This document shows positions 17,346 to 23,776 of a stretch of DNA of 50,601 bases, one piece after another. Source of the DNA: Verrucomicrobiota bacterium. GTDB taxonomy: Bacteria > Verrucomicrobiota > Verrucomicrobiia > Opitutales > Opitutaceae. The notes under the pieces were generated by a model. That model made no database searches and was not told where the DNA came from. It saw only the letters and a program-made list of their open reading frames with translations. The stretch is from contig JAEWKR010000042.1 of assembly GCA_023457715.1 (NCBI GenBank), positions 1 to 50,601 of the forward strand, written 5' to 3'. The translations under genes were made by a program, and so were the position numbers. The stretch's first letter is position 1; every line of letters begins with the position of its first letter.

Positions 17346-17897
17346 ATGAGCACCTATTCAATCGCTGTTGTCGTCGGCAGCTTGCGCAAGGATTCCTTCA
17401 ACCGAAAACTCGCCAACGCGTTGGTGAAACTCGCGCCGGCCGACTTTTCGTTCACCTTCCCCGTCATCGGGGATCTTCCGCTTTACAACCAGGACGACGA
17501 CGAGAGTCCGGCGGAATCGGTGAAGCGCTTGAAAGCCGAAATCAAAGCCGCCCGCGGGCTGATCTTCGTCACCCCCGAGTACAACCGCTCGATCCCCGGC
17601 GTCCTTAAGAACGCCCTCGACCATGCCTCGCGCCCTTACGGCCAGAGCGTCTGGGCCGGGAAACCCGGCGGGGTCATCGGCGTCTCGGTCGGGCCGACCG
17701 GCACCGCGCTGGCGCAGCAGCACCTGCGCAGCATCCTGTCGTACCTCGACGTGCCGACCTTCGGTCAGCCCGAAGCCTACCTCCGCGCCGACGCCGCCCT
17801 CGACCCGTCGGGCAAGTTCACCGCCGACACCCTCCCGTACATGCAGAAGTGGATGGATCGGTATGTGGCCTGGGTGAAAACCGTCGCAAAAGCGTGA
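17346..17897 (+). CDS. NAD(P)H-dependent FMN reductase
   Basis: A 183-residue flavodoxin-fold protein. The phosphate-binding loop VVVGSLRKDSFNRKLANAL (about 9-27) and the motif FVTPEYNRSIPGVLKNALD (about 75-93) are diagnostic of the NADPH-dependent FMN reductase family, which includes ChrR/AzoR-like quinone and chromate reductases. It is cytoplasmic and probably dimeric, and likely reduces quinones or xenobiotics by two electrons. The gene stands alone: it is divergent from the Ton operon across 227 bp and is followed by the second repeat cluster. Confidence 0.9.
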   Translation: MSTYSIAVVVGSLRKDSFNRKLANALVKLAPADFSFTFPVIGDLPLYNQDDDESPAESVKRLKAEIKAARGLIFVTPEYNRSIPGVLKNALDHASRPYGQSVWAGKPGGVIGVSVGPTGTALAQQHLRSILSYLDVPTFGQPEAYLRADAALDPSGKFTADTLPYMQKWMDRYVAWVKTVAKA

Positions 17898-17904
17898 GGC
17901 CGGA

Positions 17905-18332
17905 GGCCCGGAGGCCCGGCTGCGCCGGGATTTGAGATCTGAAATTTGAGATTTGAGATTGGCGCAGGCACTCGCCACCGCGCTTTTCAGTTTTTCAGTT
18001 TTTCAGTTTTTCAGCTTTTTCCGCGTTTCCCCTCCGGCCCCCCGGCCCGGCTGCGCCGGGATCTGAGATCTGAAATTTGAAATTTGAGATTGGCGCAGGC
18101 ACTCGCCACCGCGCCTTTCAGCTTTTCAGCTTTTTCCGCGTTTCCCCTCCGGCCCTCTGGCTCCCCCGGCCCGGCTGCGCCGGGATTTGAGATTTGAAAT
18201 TTGAGATTTGAGATTGGCGCAGGCACTCGCGCGCCTTTCAGCGTTTCAGCTTTTCAGCTTTTTCCGCGTTTCCCCTCTGGCCCTCCGGCCCTCTGGCCCT
18301 CTGGCCTCCGGCCCTCCGGCCCTCGCGTGCCC
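17905..18332. repeat. Cluster of three nested tandem repeat units (copy B)
   Basis: Three units begin near 17919, 18048 and 18173. They have the same order of blocks as the cluster at 9894-10354: GGCTGCGCCGGGAT, a TTTGAAATTTGAG block, GGCGCAGGCACTCGC, a TTTCAGC run, TTTTTCCGCGTTTCCCCTC, and GGCCCTC repeats. A GCGCAGG variant here replaces the CGCCGG of cluster A. The array fills the space between the FMN reductase stop codon and the stop codon of a small minus-strand ORF. Confidence 0.85.
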
Positions 18333-18464
18333 TTACTTGCCCTTCCGCGGCTTTGCCGCCGGCTTGGTGGACGCCTTGATGAACTTGGACCCCGACTGTT
18401 GTTGTTTCTGAAATCGCTGCGCCGCTTTCGCGTCCTTGACCGATGGCACGTATTTGGAGCCCAT
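18333..18464 (-). CDS. Tiny basic protein with Lys-rich tail
   Basis: A 43-residue ORF beginning MGSKYVPSVKDAKAAQRFQK and ending in KASTKPAAKPRKGK. The sharply basic tail resembles that of the protein at 7923-8417. The codons look like those of the genome, and the composition is coherent rather than random, so I judge it a probable gene despite its length. It ends right where the repeat cluster stops and is divergent from the ThuA gene, whose start lies 113 bp away. A nucleic-acid-binding role is suggested only by charge. The ribosome-binding site is weak. Confidence 0.5.
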   Translation of the reverse strand: MGSKYVPSVKDAKAAQRFQKQQQSGSKFIKASTKPAAKPRKGK

Positions 18465-18577
18465 GCGCCAAGCCGGCGCAAACGGCGCCGCGCGGCAACC
18501 CGAAAAAGCCGCCTCCGTCTGAACGCCCGCGCATTTCGGCGTTTCCGTTTCCTGCGCTCCCGTGCCACGTTGCCGGC

Positions 18578-19489
18578 GTGAACCGCCCCACCCTCACCGC
18601 GCTACTCTTTGTCCTGCTCACCCTGACCGCCGGCGCCGCTGCGCCCCGCGTGCGCGTGTTGATCGTCGACGGCTACAGCAACCACGACTGGCGGCTCACC
18701 ACCGCGTTGATCCGCGGCCTGCTCGAACCCACCGGCCGCTTCGACGTCGACGTCTCCACCGCGCCTTCCACGCGCGACGCCCCGGGTTGGGACGCGTGGC
18801 GGCCGGCGTTCTCCCGCTACGACGTCGTGATCCAGACCTGCAACGACCTGGGGGGCGGACCGCGCTGGCCCCGCCCGGTCGAGGAAGCGCTTGAAACCTT
18901 CGTCCACGAAGGCGGTGGCCTCTACGTGTGGCATGCCGGCAACAACGCCTTCGCGGACTGGCCCGCCTACAACGCGATGATCGGGCTGGGCTGGCGCGAC
19001 CGCACCTTCGGCTGGGCGCTCGCGCTGACGCCCGACGGCCAGGTCACCCGGATCGCTCCCGGCGAAGGCCAGTCCACCGGCCACGGAGCCCGGCGCGACA
19101 CCGTCGTCCGCCGTCTGGGCGATCATCCGATCCATGCCGGTTTTCCGCGCGCGTGGCTCACCCCCGACATCGAAGTCTACGCCTACGCCCGCGGCCCCGC
19201 GCAGAATCTGGACGTGCTCTCGTACGGGTACGACCCCGACACCGACCGGCACTGGCCCCTGGAGTGGACGGTTCGCCACGGCCGCGGCCGCGTCTACACC
19301 TCCACCTTCGGCCACGTGTGGGAAGGAGACACCAATCCCGAACGCATGCGTTGTGCGGGCCTCCACACCGTCGTCGTCCGGGCTCTCCAATGGCTTGCCG
19401 CCCGCCCCGCCGACTTCCCCGTCCCCGCCGATTTCCCCACCGAGACCCGCACCTCCATCCGGGAGGGAATCACCCTGCCCCGCCCATAG
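18578..19489 (+). CDS. Exported ThuA-domain protein
   Basis: The GTG at 18578 gives a 303-residue protein whose first 22 residues (VNRPTLTALLFVLLTLTAGAAA) form a signal peptide; an upstream ATG in the frame would bury it, so the GTG is preferred. The rest is one ThuA-like domain with a glutamine-amidotransferase-like fold. It carries VLIVDGYSNHDWRLTTALI near the N terminus, FVHEGGGLYVWHAGNNAF in the middle and TSTFGHVWEGDTNPERM near the C terminus. ThuA proteins are linked to trehalose and other sugar metabolism, and many exported copies occur in Verrucomicrobiota and Planctomycetota. The substrate here is unknown. Confidence 0.82.
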   Translation: MNRPTLTALLFVLLTLTAGAAAPRVRVLIVDGYSNHDWRLTTALIRGLLEPTGRFDVDVSTAPSTRDAPGWDAWRPAFSRYDVVIQTCNDLGGGPRWPRPVEEALETFVHEGGGLYVWHAGNNAFADWPAYNAMIGLGWRDRTFGWALALTPDGQVTRIAPGEGQSTGHGARRDTVVRRLGDHPIHAGFPRAWLTPDIEVYAYARGPAQNLDVLSYGYDPDTDRHWPLEWTVRHGRGRVYTSTFGHVWEGDTNPERMRCAGLHTVVVRALQWLAARPADFPVPADFPTETRTSIREGITLPRP

Positions 19490-19886
19490 CCGCCGCCAAG
19501 TTTTACAGGAGGAAACAGAGAAAACAGAGGCCCCCGATCGTCTCGCTGGCGCTCCCCGCTACGTCCAAACGCCGGTTGGGTCGGGCGTGCCCTGAGCCCG
19601 TTGGAATCTGCGTCCTCGGTAGCACCAGAGCTTCAGCCTGGGGGGGTGGAATTTCTGGTTCGTCGTAGCGCCGGCTTCAGCCGGTTTCAGTTTCGGCGTT
19701 TCAGGTTTTCATCGCGCTGCCGATCCCCGGCACAGACGCCGGTTGCAATACCCGCCGTGCCCTTCCTCGACTCTTAGCCGGAGCGCGCCGGAACGCGCCG
19801 CCCGCGCGGCGCCCCCCAGGCCCCGTCCCTGCCGCGTGACACAACGATCCCTTGCGCGGGGCGCCGCGCGTCGCGAAGCTCGCAGG
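19490..19886. repeat. Intergenic stretch with repeat fragments
   Basis: This gap carries an ACAGAG-type fragment near 19507-19527 (AGGAGGAAACAGAGAAAAC). It also holds a hairpin near 19667-19685, GTAGCGCCGGC-TTCA-GCCGG, whose TTCA loop recalls the element at 6083. A TTTCAG-rich stretch follows at about 19684-19709. The frame of the next gene is open back to 19743, but the codons before 19887 look non-coding. No separate gene is supported. Confidence 0.45.
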
Positions 19887-20345
19887 ATGCTGGCCAAGCC
19901 GAAGGCCCCTCCTGTGGTCGTGCTGCTCGCTTGTGGTGCGGCGATGTGGGCGGTGGCAGAAGGGGTGCCGTCGCTTGGGTTCGCCCTCGACGCCCGGCGC
20001 TGGGTCGCGGGTGGGCTTGGGATCGCCGGCGTCCTGGTCGCCGCGGCCGCCGTGGTGCGCTTTGTGCGGGCACGAACGACGGTGAATCCGCTGGATCCGG
20101 CGAAGGCCAGCGCACTCGTGACGGGCGGCGTGTTCGCCTTCACCCGCAATCCGATGTACCTCGGGATGCTGCTCGTCCTGGCGGGCTGGGGGGTGTGGTT
20201 GGCGAACGCCGGTGGTTTCGTCGTCCTTCTTCTTTACCTTGCGTACATGAATCGATTTCAGATCGCGCCCGAAGAGGCGGCGATGACCCGGCAGTTTGGT
20301 CGCGACTACGAAGCCTACTGCCAGCGAGTACGTCGCTGGCTTTGA
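19887..20345 (+). CDS. Isoprenylcysteine carboxyl methyltransferase-like membrane protein
   Basis: A 152-residue protein with four hydrophobic segments (about 9-30, 38-58, 92-110 and 113-130). The C-terminal half has the ICMT/PEMT signature: GGVFAFTRNPMYLGMLLVLAGW, then EEAAMTRQFGRDYEAYCQRVRRWL. Bacterial members are integral membrane S-adenosylmethionine-dependent methyltransferases of mostly unknown substrate, and are also called DUF1295-like or phospholipid methyltransferases. An upstream GTG at 19836 is an alternative start. Its 3' end overlaps a decayed minus-strand antitoxin-like ORF by about 30 bp. Confidence 0.78.
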   Translation: MLAKPKAPPVVVLLACGAAMWAVAEGVPSLGFALDARRWVAGGLGIAGVLVAAAAVVRFVRARTTVNPLDPAKASALVTGGVFAFTRNPMYLGMLLVLAGWGVWLANAGGFVVLLLYLAYMNRFQIAPEEAAMTRQFGRDYEAYCQRVRRWL

Positions 20346-20482
20346 TCGCCCAGGGAGCCAACGTCTTTCACGAACAGATCCGCGCTGATTTTCAATCGGC
20401 GGGAGATCTTCGCGATGTGCTCAACCGTCAGCTTCCGCCCTGACCCCGCGGAGCGGCTTCGGCCTCGCGACGTGTGCTTCAT
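20315..20482 (-). pseudogene. Remnant of a HigA-like antitoxin C terminus
   Basis: A 55-codon frame, MKHTSRGRSRSAGSGRKLTV then EHIAKISRRLKISADLFVKD, looks like the last part of a HigA-type HTH antitoxin. In such proteins a basic stretch, a T.EHI..L..RF/RL helix and VS...F end the protein. The DNA-binding helix-turn-helix itself is missing and the tail reads into the neighbouring gene's 3' end. I interpret it as a gene relic lying just downstream of hipA. Confidence 0.4.
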
Positions 20483-20515
20483 CGCGAGGTCGGAGCGGGA
20501 TCGGATCAGAGCAAC

Positions 20516-21838
20516 TCAACGCCTCCGCCTCGGCGCCGGTTTCGCGCTGGTCTTCGCGTTCTCCCGCAGCCGGGCGGTTTGTTGGATCATTTCCTTTTCC
20601 CAGTAAGCGATCATGGCTCCCGGCACGCCGGCCTGTTTCGCCGCGGCCTGCCAGCCACCGATCGTGGCGGCCTCCACTTGGTCGAAAACCTCTCGGGCGT
20701 TTCGGGCGGAGATGCCCCCGATCTCGGCGAGTCGCAGGAGAGAATCGAACGACGACGGAATCGCCATCGAACCCAGCCAGGCAAGTCCGACCAACGTGTT
20801 GAAAACACTGGGCGTGAGATCGAACGCCGGGGCGAGCGACCATGCGCGGGACGCCTCATCGTAGCGGAAAACGTGATTGCGACCGTGGTCGTCGCGGTTG
20901 GTCGCCAGCAGGTTGAACACCGCCCGTCGGTAGCATTCCAGCGCTCCGGGCGCGCCCGCCAGCCGCCGGCTCAAGCGCATGAAATCCTCGTAATCGATTG
21001 CGCCGTCCGCCGGCTTGCGATGCATCATCGCGCTCAACGAGTGCACATGCCGCCGACCCACGGCGTCATTGGGCAGCCGGTGACGATCGAAGCGCTCCAC
21101 CGCGAAATGCCGGCCCTCGCCATCGTGCACCAAGCTGGCGCGGGGAACATCAATGCCGGCCTGTCGGGCCATGAGCCAGAAGGCAAACTCAACCGCCCCC
21201 TCCGCCTCTTCGTTGCCGCGAGCCAGCTTCAACACGCAGGTCGAATAGCCCGGCGGGGGTGGCCCCCCGATCAGGACCTCGCGGCGATCAAGCTGCTCTC
21301 CATCCAGCCGGAGATGGGCCGAGACTTTCGGCTGCGCGCCACCGAGCGAGCTGCCCCCATGGGCCAAGGCATGACTGACCTGCTCCTCGCTCAACGGCAC
21401 CGGCGAGGTCCGCAACTTATCCGCGGCCTGGGCGAGTTCCGCCAGGCGGGTGGACGTGGTGGACTCGTCCCCTCCGGCGCCGAGCACCGGTTCAAACGTG
21501 ATGGCACCGGGACCGCGCTGGCCGATCACGGCGAGCTTTCCGAGCGGGGTGCGAATGTCGGGCATTTCCCATTGCAGCATGCGATGACCCCAGGCATCCG
21601 GCAGCGAATCCACGATCAGTCCGGGCAGCCCGCCAATGAAAGGCGTGTCGCCGACGCGGAAAAGCCGTGGCCCGCCCGCAAACGTCGCGAGCGGCAGGCT
21701 GAGCGGTGACAACTCGTGCCCACGCGCGATGAAAGCGCGGTCGAACTCGAGCGCATACACCGCCTCCTCCGGACGAAAGGCGAGCTGCCCAAGGGGCTGC
21801 CCTTGGAACTTGAGCTGAAGCAGGGTCGGCTCGGTCAT
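20516..21838 (-). CDS. hipA: HipA-family serine/threonine kinase toxin
   Basis: A 440-residue protein with the full HipA layout. An N-terminal subdomain includes VDSLPDAWGHRMLQ (about 76-90). The Gly-rich loop GGSSLGGAQPK lies at about 161-171. The catalytic segment ATNRDDHGRNHVFR (about 312-325) carries the active-site Asp, and APAFDLTPS (about 336-344) is the metal-binding DFD-like motif. HipA of E. coli phosphorylates glutamyl-tRNA synthetase and causes dormancy; the target here may differ. All key residues are present, so the toxin looks active. It starts 9 nt after the HTH partner gene. Confidence 0.88.
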   Translation of the reverse strand: MTEPTLLQLKFQGQPLGQLAFRPEEAVYALEFDRAFIARGHELSPLSLPLATFAGGPRLFRVGDTPFIGGLPGLIVDSLPDAWGHRMLQWEMPDIRTPLGKLAVIGQRGPGAITFEPVLGAGGDESTTSTRLAELAQAADKLRTSPVPLSEEQVSHALAHGGSSLGGAQPKVSAHLRLDGEQLDRREVLIGGPPPPGYSTCVLKLARGNEEAEGAVEFAFWLMARQAGIDVPRASLVHDGEGRHFAVERFDRHRLPNDAVGRRHVHSLSAMMHRKPADGAIDYEDFMRLSRRLAGAPGALECYRRAVFNLLATNRDDHGRNHVFRYDEASRAWSLAPAFDLTPSVFNTLVGLAWLGSMAIPSSFDSLLRLAEIGGISARNAREVFDQVEAATIGGWQAAAKQAGVPGAMIAYWEKEMIQQTARLRENAKTSAKPAPRRRR

Positions 21839-21847
21839 GGGAACCGT

Positions 21848-22162
21848 TCAGCCCACCGCCGGCTTACGTACCCGTTGGCGGCGCCTCTTTCCCGGCGCAA
21901 GGAACACCTCCATGCTCCTGGGCGCCGGGTCGGGCCGCTTCAGGGCACCGAGCAGTTGGTCCGCCAGCCCCAAGCTCACCAAAAGTTTGGCCAGACCGTT
22001 GAAGCCGATTTGCCCGCTGCGTTCGAACCGCCGCAAGGTGGCGATGGAGACCCCGCTCCGCTTGGCCAGATCCTCCTGCCTCCAGCTCAACGCCACCCGC
22101 TGGTCTCGCACAGCTGCGGCGACCTCTCGGAGCACATCGAACTCCGTCTTAAGTGATAACAT
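21848..22162 (-). CDS. hipB: HipB-like Xre-family HTH antitoxin
   Basis: A 104-residue DNA-binding protein with a Cro/CI-type HTH (about 10-70: VRDQRVALSWRQEDLAKRSG, VSIATLRRFERSG, FNGLAKLLVSLGL) and a basic C terminus (GKRRRQRVRK). Its position 9 nt before hipA makes it the antitoxin and repressor of the pair. The C-terminal tail could reach into HipA. Autoregulation is likely through the palindrome at 22191-22214, which overlaps the apparent promoter. Confidence 0.85.
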   Translation of the reverse strand: MLSLKTEFDVLREVAAAVRDQRVALSWRQEDLAKRSGVSIATLRRFERSGQIGFNGLAKLLVSLGLADQLLGALKRPDPAPRSMEVFLAPGKRRRQRVRKPAVG

Positions 22163-22190
22163 ATGACCACTATCCCCATACCAGCGGGTT

Positions 22191-22214
22191 TAAGCAATCG
22201 TTTTAGATTGCTTA
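22191..22214. promoter_or_regulatory. hipBA operator palindrome
   Basis: A perfect inverted repeat, TAAGCAATC-N6-GATTGCTTA, lies 29 bp upstream of the hipB start. Reading the minus strand, its distal half contains TTGCTT, which can serve as a -35 box with GATAGT 17 nt further as a -10. A repressor bound to the palindrome would therefore block transcription, as HipB does in E. coli with its own palindromes. Confidence 0.6.
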
Positions 22215-22279
22215 TAACACGCGAAGCGCGGACCACCGCCGTGATCCCCCTGATCCTCAGCCGCGAACGCGGCGGCCTC

Positions 22280-22330
22280 GCATTCTCATCCCGCTCGGTC
22301 ACCCCCTCCGGCCCCCGGGATCGAGAATGC
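22280..22330. terminator. Long imperfect hairpin at the end of the decayed GIY-YIG gene
   Basis: GCATTCTC-ATCCCG at 22280-22293 pairs with CGGGAT-C-GAGAATGC at 22316-22330, giving 14 pairs with one bulge around a 22-nt loop. No U-run follows on either strand, so termination would be weak or the hairpin may be a repeat end. Confidence 0.35.
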
Positions 22331-22556
22331 CTCTTCGCGCACGCGCGCCCGGATCCGGATTTGAGGTACCGCTCGAATGCAGCGGCCTGGTGGCGGTCAG
22401 AAAAAGAGACGGCCGTCGTCAGCCGCCACGGGCGACTCTTGGAGGTGTGAGGTACGCGGCCGCAGTATGGTCATCAAGCCGCTGACGAAGGTTCTGCGTG
22501 AGTCCGACGTAATGCGCATCAGGGATTGTCTCTGACTGCAACACGTAGACGTAGCT
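22316..22556 (-). pseudogene. Frameshifted GIY-YIG endonuclease gene
   Basis: One minus-strand frame reads YVYVLQSETIPDAHYVGLTQ then NLRQRLDDH, the start of a small GIY-YIG (YhbQ/UvrC-like) nuclease. An adjacent frame continues it as GRVPHTSKSRPWRLTT, then AVSFSDRHQAAAFERYLKSG. The two parts join into one normal domain if a single-nucleotide frameshift is assumed near 22479. An in-frame TGA lies just before the first Tyr, so the start codon is lost as well. This is a decayed chromosomal gene at the edge of the island. Confidence 0.65.
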
Positions 22557-22668
22557 TCATTTGCTCACGCCAACTCATATCACCGTTAATCAGGTCGTCG
22601 AGTTTCGGCACTCCGCTGGGGTTCTTCAGCCGCTGGCTTGCCCAGCCGAAGCTCTGCGAGTTCTACGA

Positions 22669-22697
22669 CGTGTTTTCGTGGCGTCCCCACGGGGATT
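22669..22697 (-). repeat. Attachment-site-like direct repeat, copy 1 (tRNA 3' end)
   Basis: A 29-bp sequence that matches 22832-22860 at 28 positions. On the minus strand it reads AATCCCCGTGGGGACGCCA followed by 10 more conserved bases. That string is the 3' half of a T-arm, the acceptor strand, a discriminator G and CCA, as in tRNA-Glu. Beyond the 29 bp the flanks diverge. Confidence 0.65.
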
Positions 22698-22798
22698 GGC
22701 TGCTTCGCAGGTGCTGCGCACTCGCGCTTGGCGCGCCCCATCTCCGCTCGCGGACTCGCTCCGTCAAACCCCTCCGGGGTTCTCATCCCCCGTTGTGT

Positions 22799-22832
22799 AA
22801 AAAACCGCCCTCTGATTCGAAGATCAGAGGGC
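22799..22832 (-). terminator. Rho-independent terminator after the tRNA 3' end
   Basis: A perfect 10-bp stem (GCCCTCTGAT with ATCAGAGGGC, loop of 6) followed on the minus strand by GG and six T residues. It comes 8 bp after the CCA of attachment copy 2, where a terminator of a tRNA gene is expected, so it is probably the original terminator of the split tRNA locus. Confidence 0.75.
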
Positions 22833-22860
22833 GTGTTTTCATGGCGTCCCCACGGGGATT
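22832..22860 (-). repeat. Attachment-site-like direct repeat, copy 2, likely island left end
   Basis: Same 29-bp repeat as at 22669-22697, here directly joined to the terminator. Because the 5' part of the tRNA is absent on its upstream side (higher coordinates), the DNA from 22861 rightward is best read as inserted into the tRNA 3' end. The complete tRNA would then lie at the opposite end of the insert, outside the window. Confidence 0.65.
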
Positions 22861-23118
22861 TTTCAGAAGCCGATTTTTCGCCACCGCTCAGAGGAGAGCG
22901 AATTCAGCGAACGAGGCGTTTTCGACGTTTTGTGTAGAGCTCGGTGTAGAGTGCTCGTCCCGTCTGACCAAGGACCGCCGCCGCGTTGGGCTCACCAATA
23001 ACCGAGGGCACCGAGGCAGCGGTCGGTGACGGCCCTTGGACTGGCCCGCTCTCGGTCTTCCATGTGGCTCGTCTTCGCCGGCGACGCAAGATTGCGGGCT
23101 TGCAAATGCACCGCACTC

Positions 23119-23146
23119 GTAAGAAATAACCCCCTGTTTTTCTTAC
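23119..23146. promoter_or_regulatory. Operator-like palindrome upstream of abiEi
   Basis: GTAAGAAA-N12-TTTCTTAC, a perfect 8-bp inverted repeat with a 12-nt spacer, ends 9 bp before the abiEi GTG. AbiEi of Streptococcus agalactiae represses its own promoter by binding inverted repeats, so this is a natural candidate site. A near-identical 27-bp copy lies at 27432-27458. Confidence 0.55.
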
Positions 23147-23155
23147 ACTGTTTCT

Positions 23156-23776
23156 GTGTCAAATAGGACTCAACCAGTTACGCAATCGATGCTTAGCCGT
23201 ATATATGGCAGGCGTAGGGGTTCCGTTTTTACCCCGAACGATTTTTTGGATCTGGGAACGCGCAGTGCGATCGACCTTTATCTCCATCGTCTGACGGACG
23301 CGGGAACGATACGTCGCCTCGCCCGTGGCCTCTATCACTACCCCGAAACCCATCCTCTTTTGGGTGAAGTCGCTCCATCGGTTGACGCAGTGGCCAAGGC
23401 TTTGGCTGCCAGTGAACAAGCCAAACTGCAGCCGTCCGGAGCCTACGCCGCCAATCTCCTAGGGCTTTCAGAACAGGTGCCGGCCAAGGTCGTTTTCCTC
23501 ACGAGCGGTCGCGCCCGCAAGGTGAAGCTCGGCAAACTCGTGATCGAATTGCGCCCGACGACCCCACGCAATGTCGCGGCCGCGGGCCGCACCAGCGGGC
23601 TCGTGTTGGCTGCGCTGCGGTATTTGGGAAAGAACCACATCACGGCGGATCGGATCGCACATCTGCGCAAAACGCTCTCTGCCGAGGATCGTCGTCAGTT
23701 GCTCGCCGATTTGCCGCATGCGCCGGCTTGGCTGCATCCGCATCTGCGGGCCATTGCCGCGAAGGAATCGGCGTGA
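23156..23776 (+). CDS. abiEi: AbiEi-like type IV antitoxin (DUF6088)
   Basis: A 206-residue protein. The N-terminal winged helix (MLSRIYGRRRGSVFTPNDF, LDLGTRSAIDLYLHRLTDAG, TIRRLARGLYHYPE) is the DUF6088/AbiEi transcriptional-antitoxin signature. The C-terminal domain (about 90-206) is helical and poorly conserved, as is usual. In type IV systems the antitoxin does not bind the toxin but acts on its target and represses the operon. The GTG start at 23156 has no clear ribosome-binding site. The stop overlaps the toxin start by 4 nt (GTGA). Confidence 0.8.
   Translation: MSNRTQPVTQSMLSRIYGRRRGSVFTPNDFLDLGTRSAIDLYLHRLTDAGTIRRLARGLYHYPETHPLLGEVAPSVDAVAKALAASEQAKLQPSGAYAANLLGLSEQVPAKVVFLTSGRARKVKLGKLVIELRPTTPRNVAAAGRTSGLVLAALRYLGKNHITADRIAHLRKTLSAEDRRQLLADLPHAPAWLHPHLRAIAAKESA

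Larger units (their letters stand above)
22163..23155. other. Island boundary region without intact genes
   Basis: This roughly 1-kb stretch holds, in order, the hipBA operator, the GIY-YIG relic, two copies of a tRNA 3'-end attachment repeat with a terminator between them, and the operator-like palindrome before the AbiE pair. Between 22904 and 23116 the minus strand keeps a 70-codon open frame ending GRALYTELYTKRRKRLVR, which may be the tail of a truncated gene; I cannot assign it. Confidence 0.5.

Noticed and set aside
17777..18226. Minus-strand ORFs beginning MPAPISNLKFQISNPGAAG
   Set aside because: They are translations of the TTTGAAATTTGAG repeat blocks; the same peptide recurs in each unit.
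20474..21709. Plus-strand ORF of 411 codons opposite hipA
   Set aside because: HipA on the minus strand has all kinase motifs; the plus-strand protein shows none.
22586..22786. Minus-strand ORF MRTPEGFDGASPRAEMGRAK
   Set aside because: It runs through the tRNA 3'-end repeat; such frames are typical artefacts at tRNA ends.
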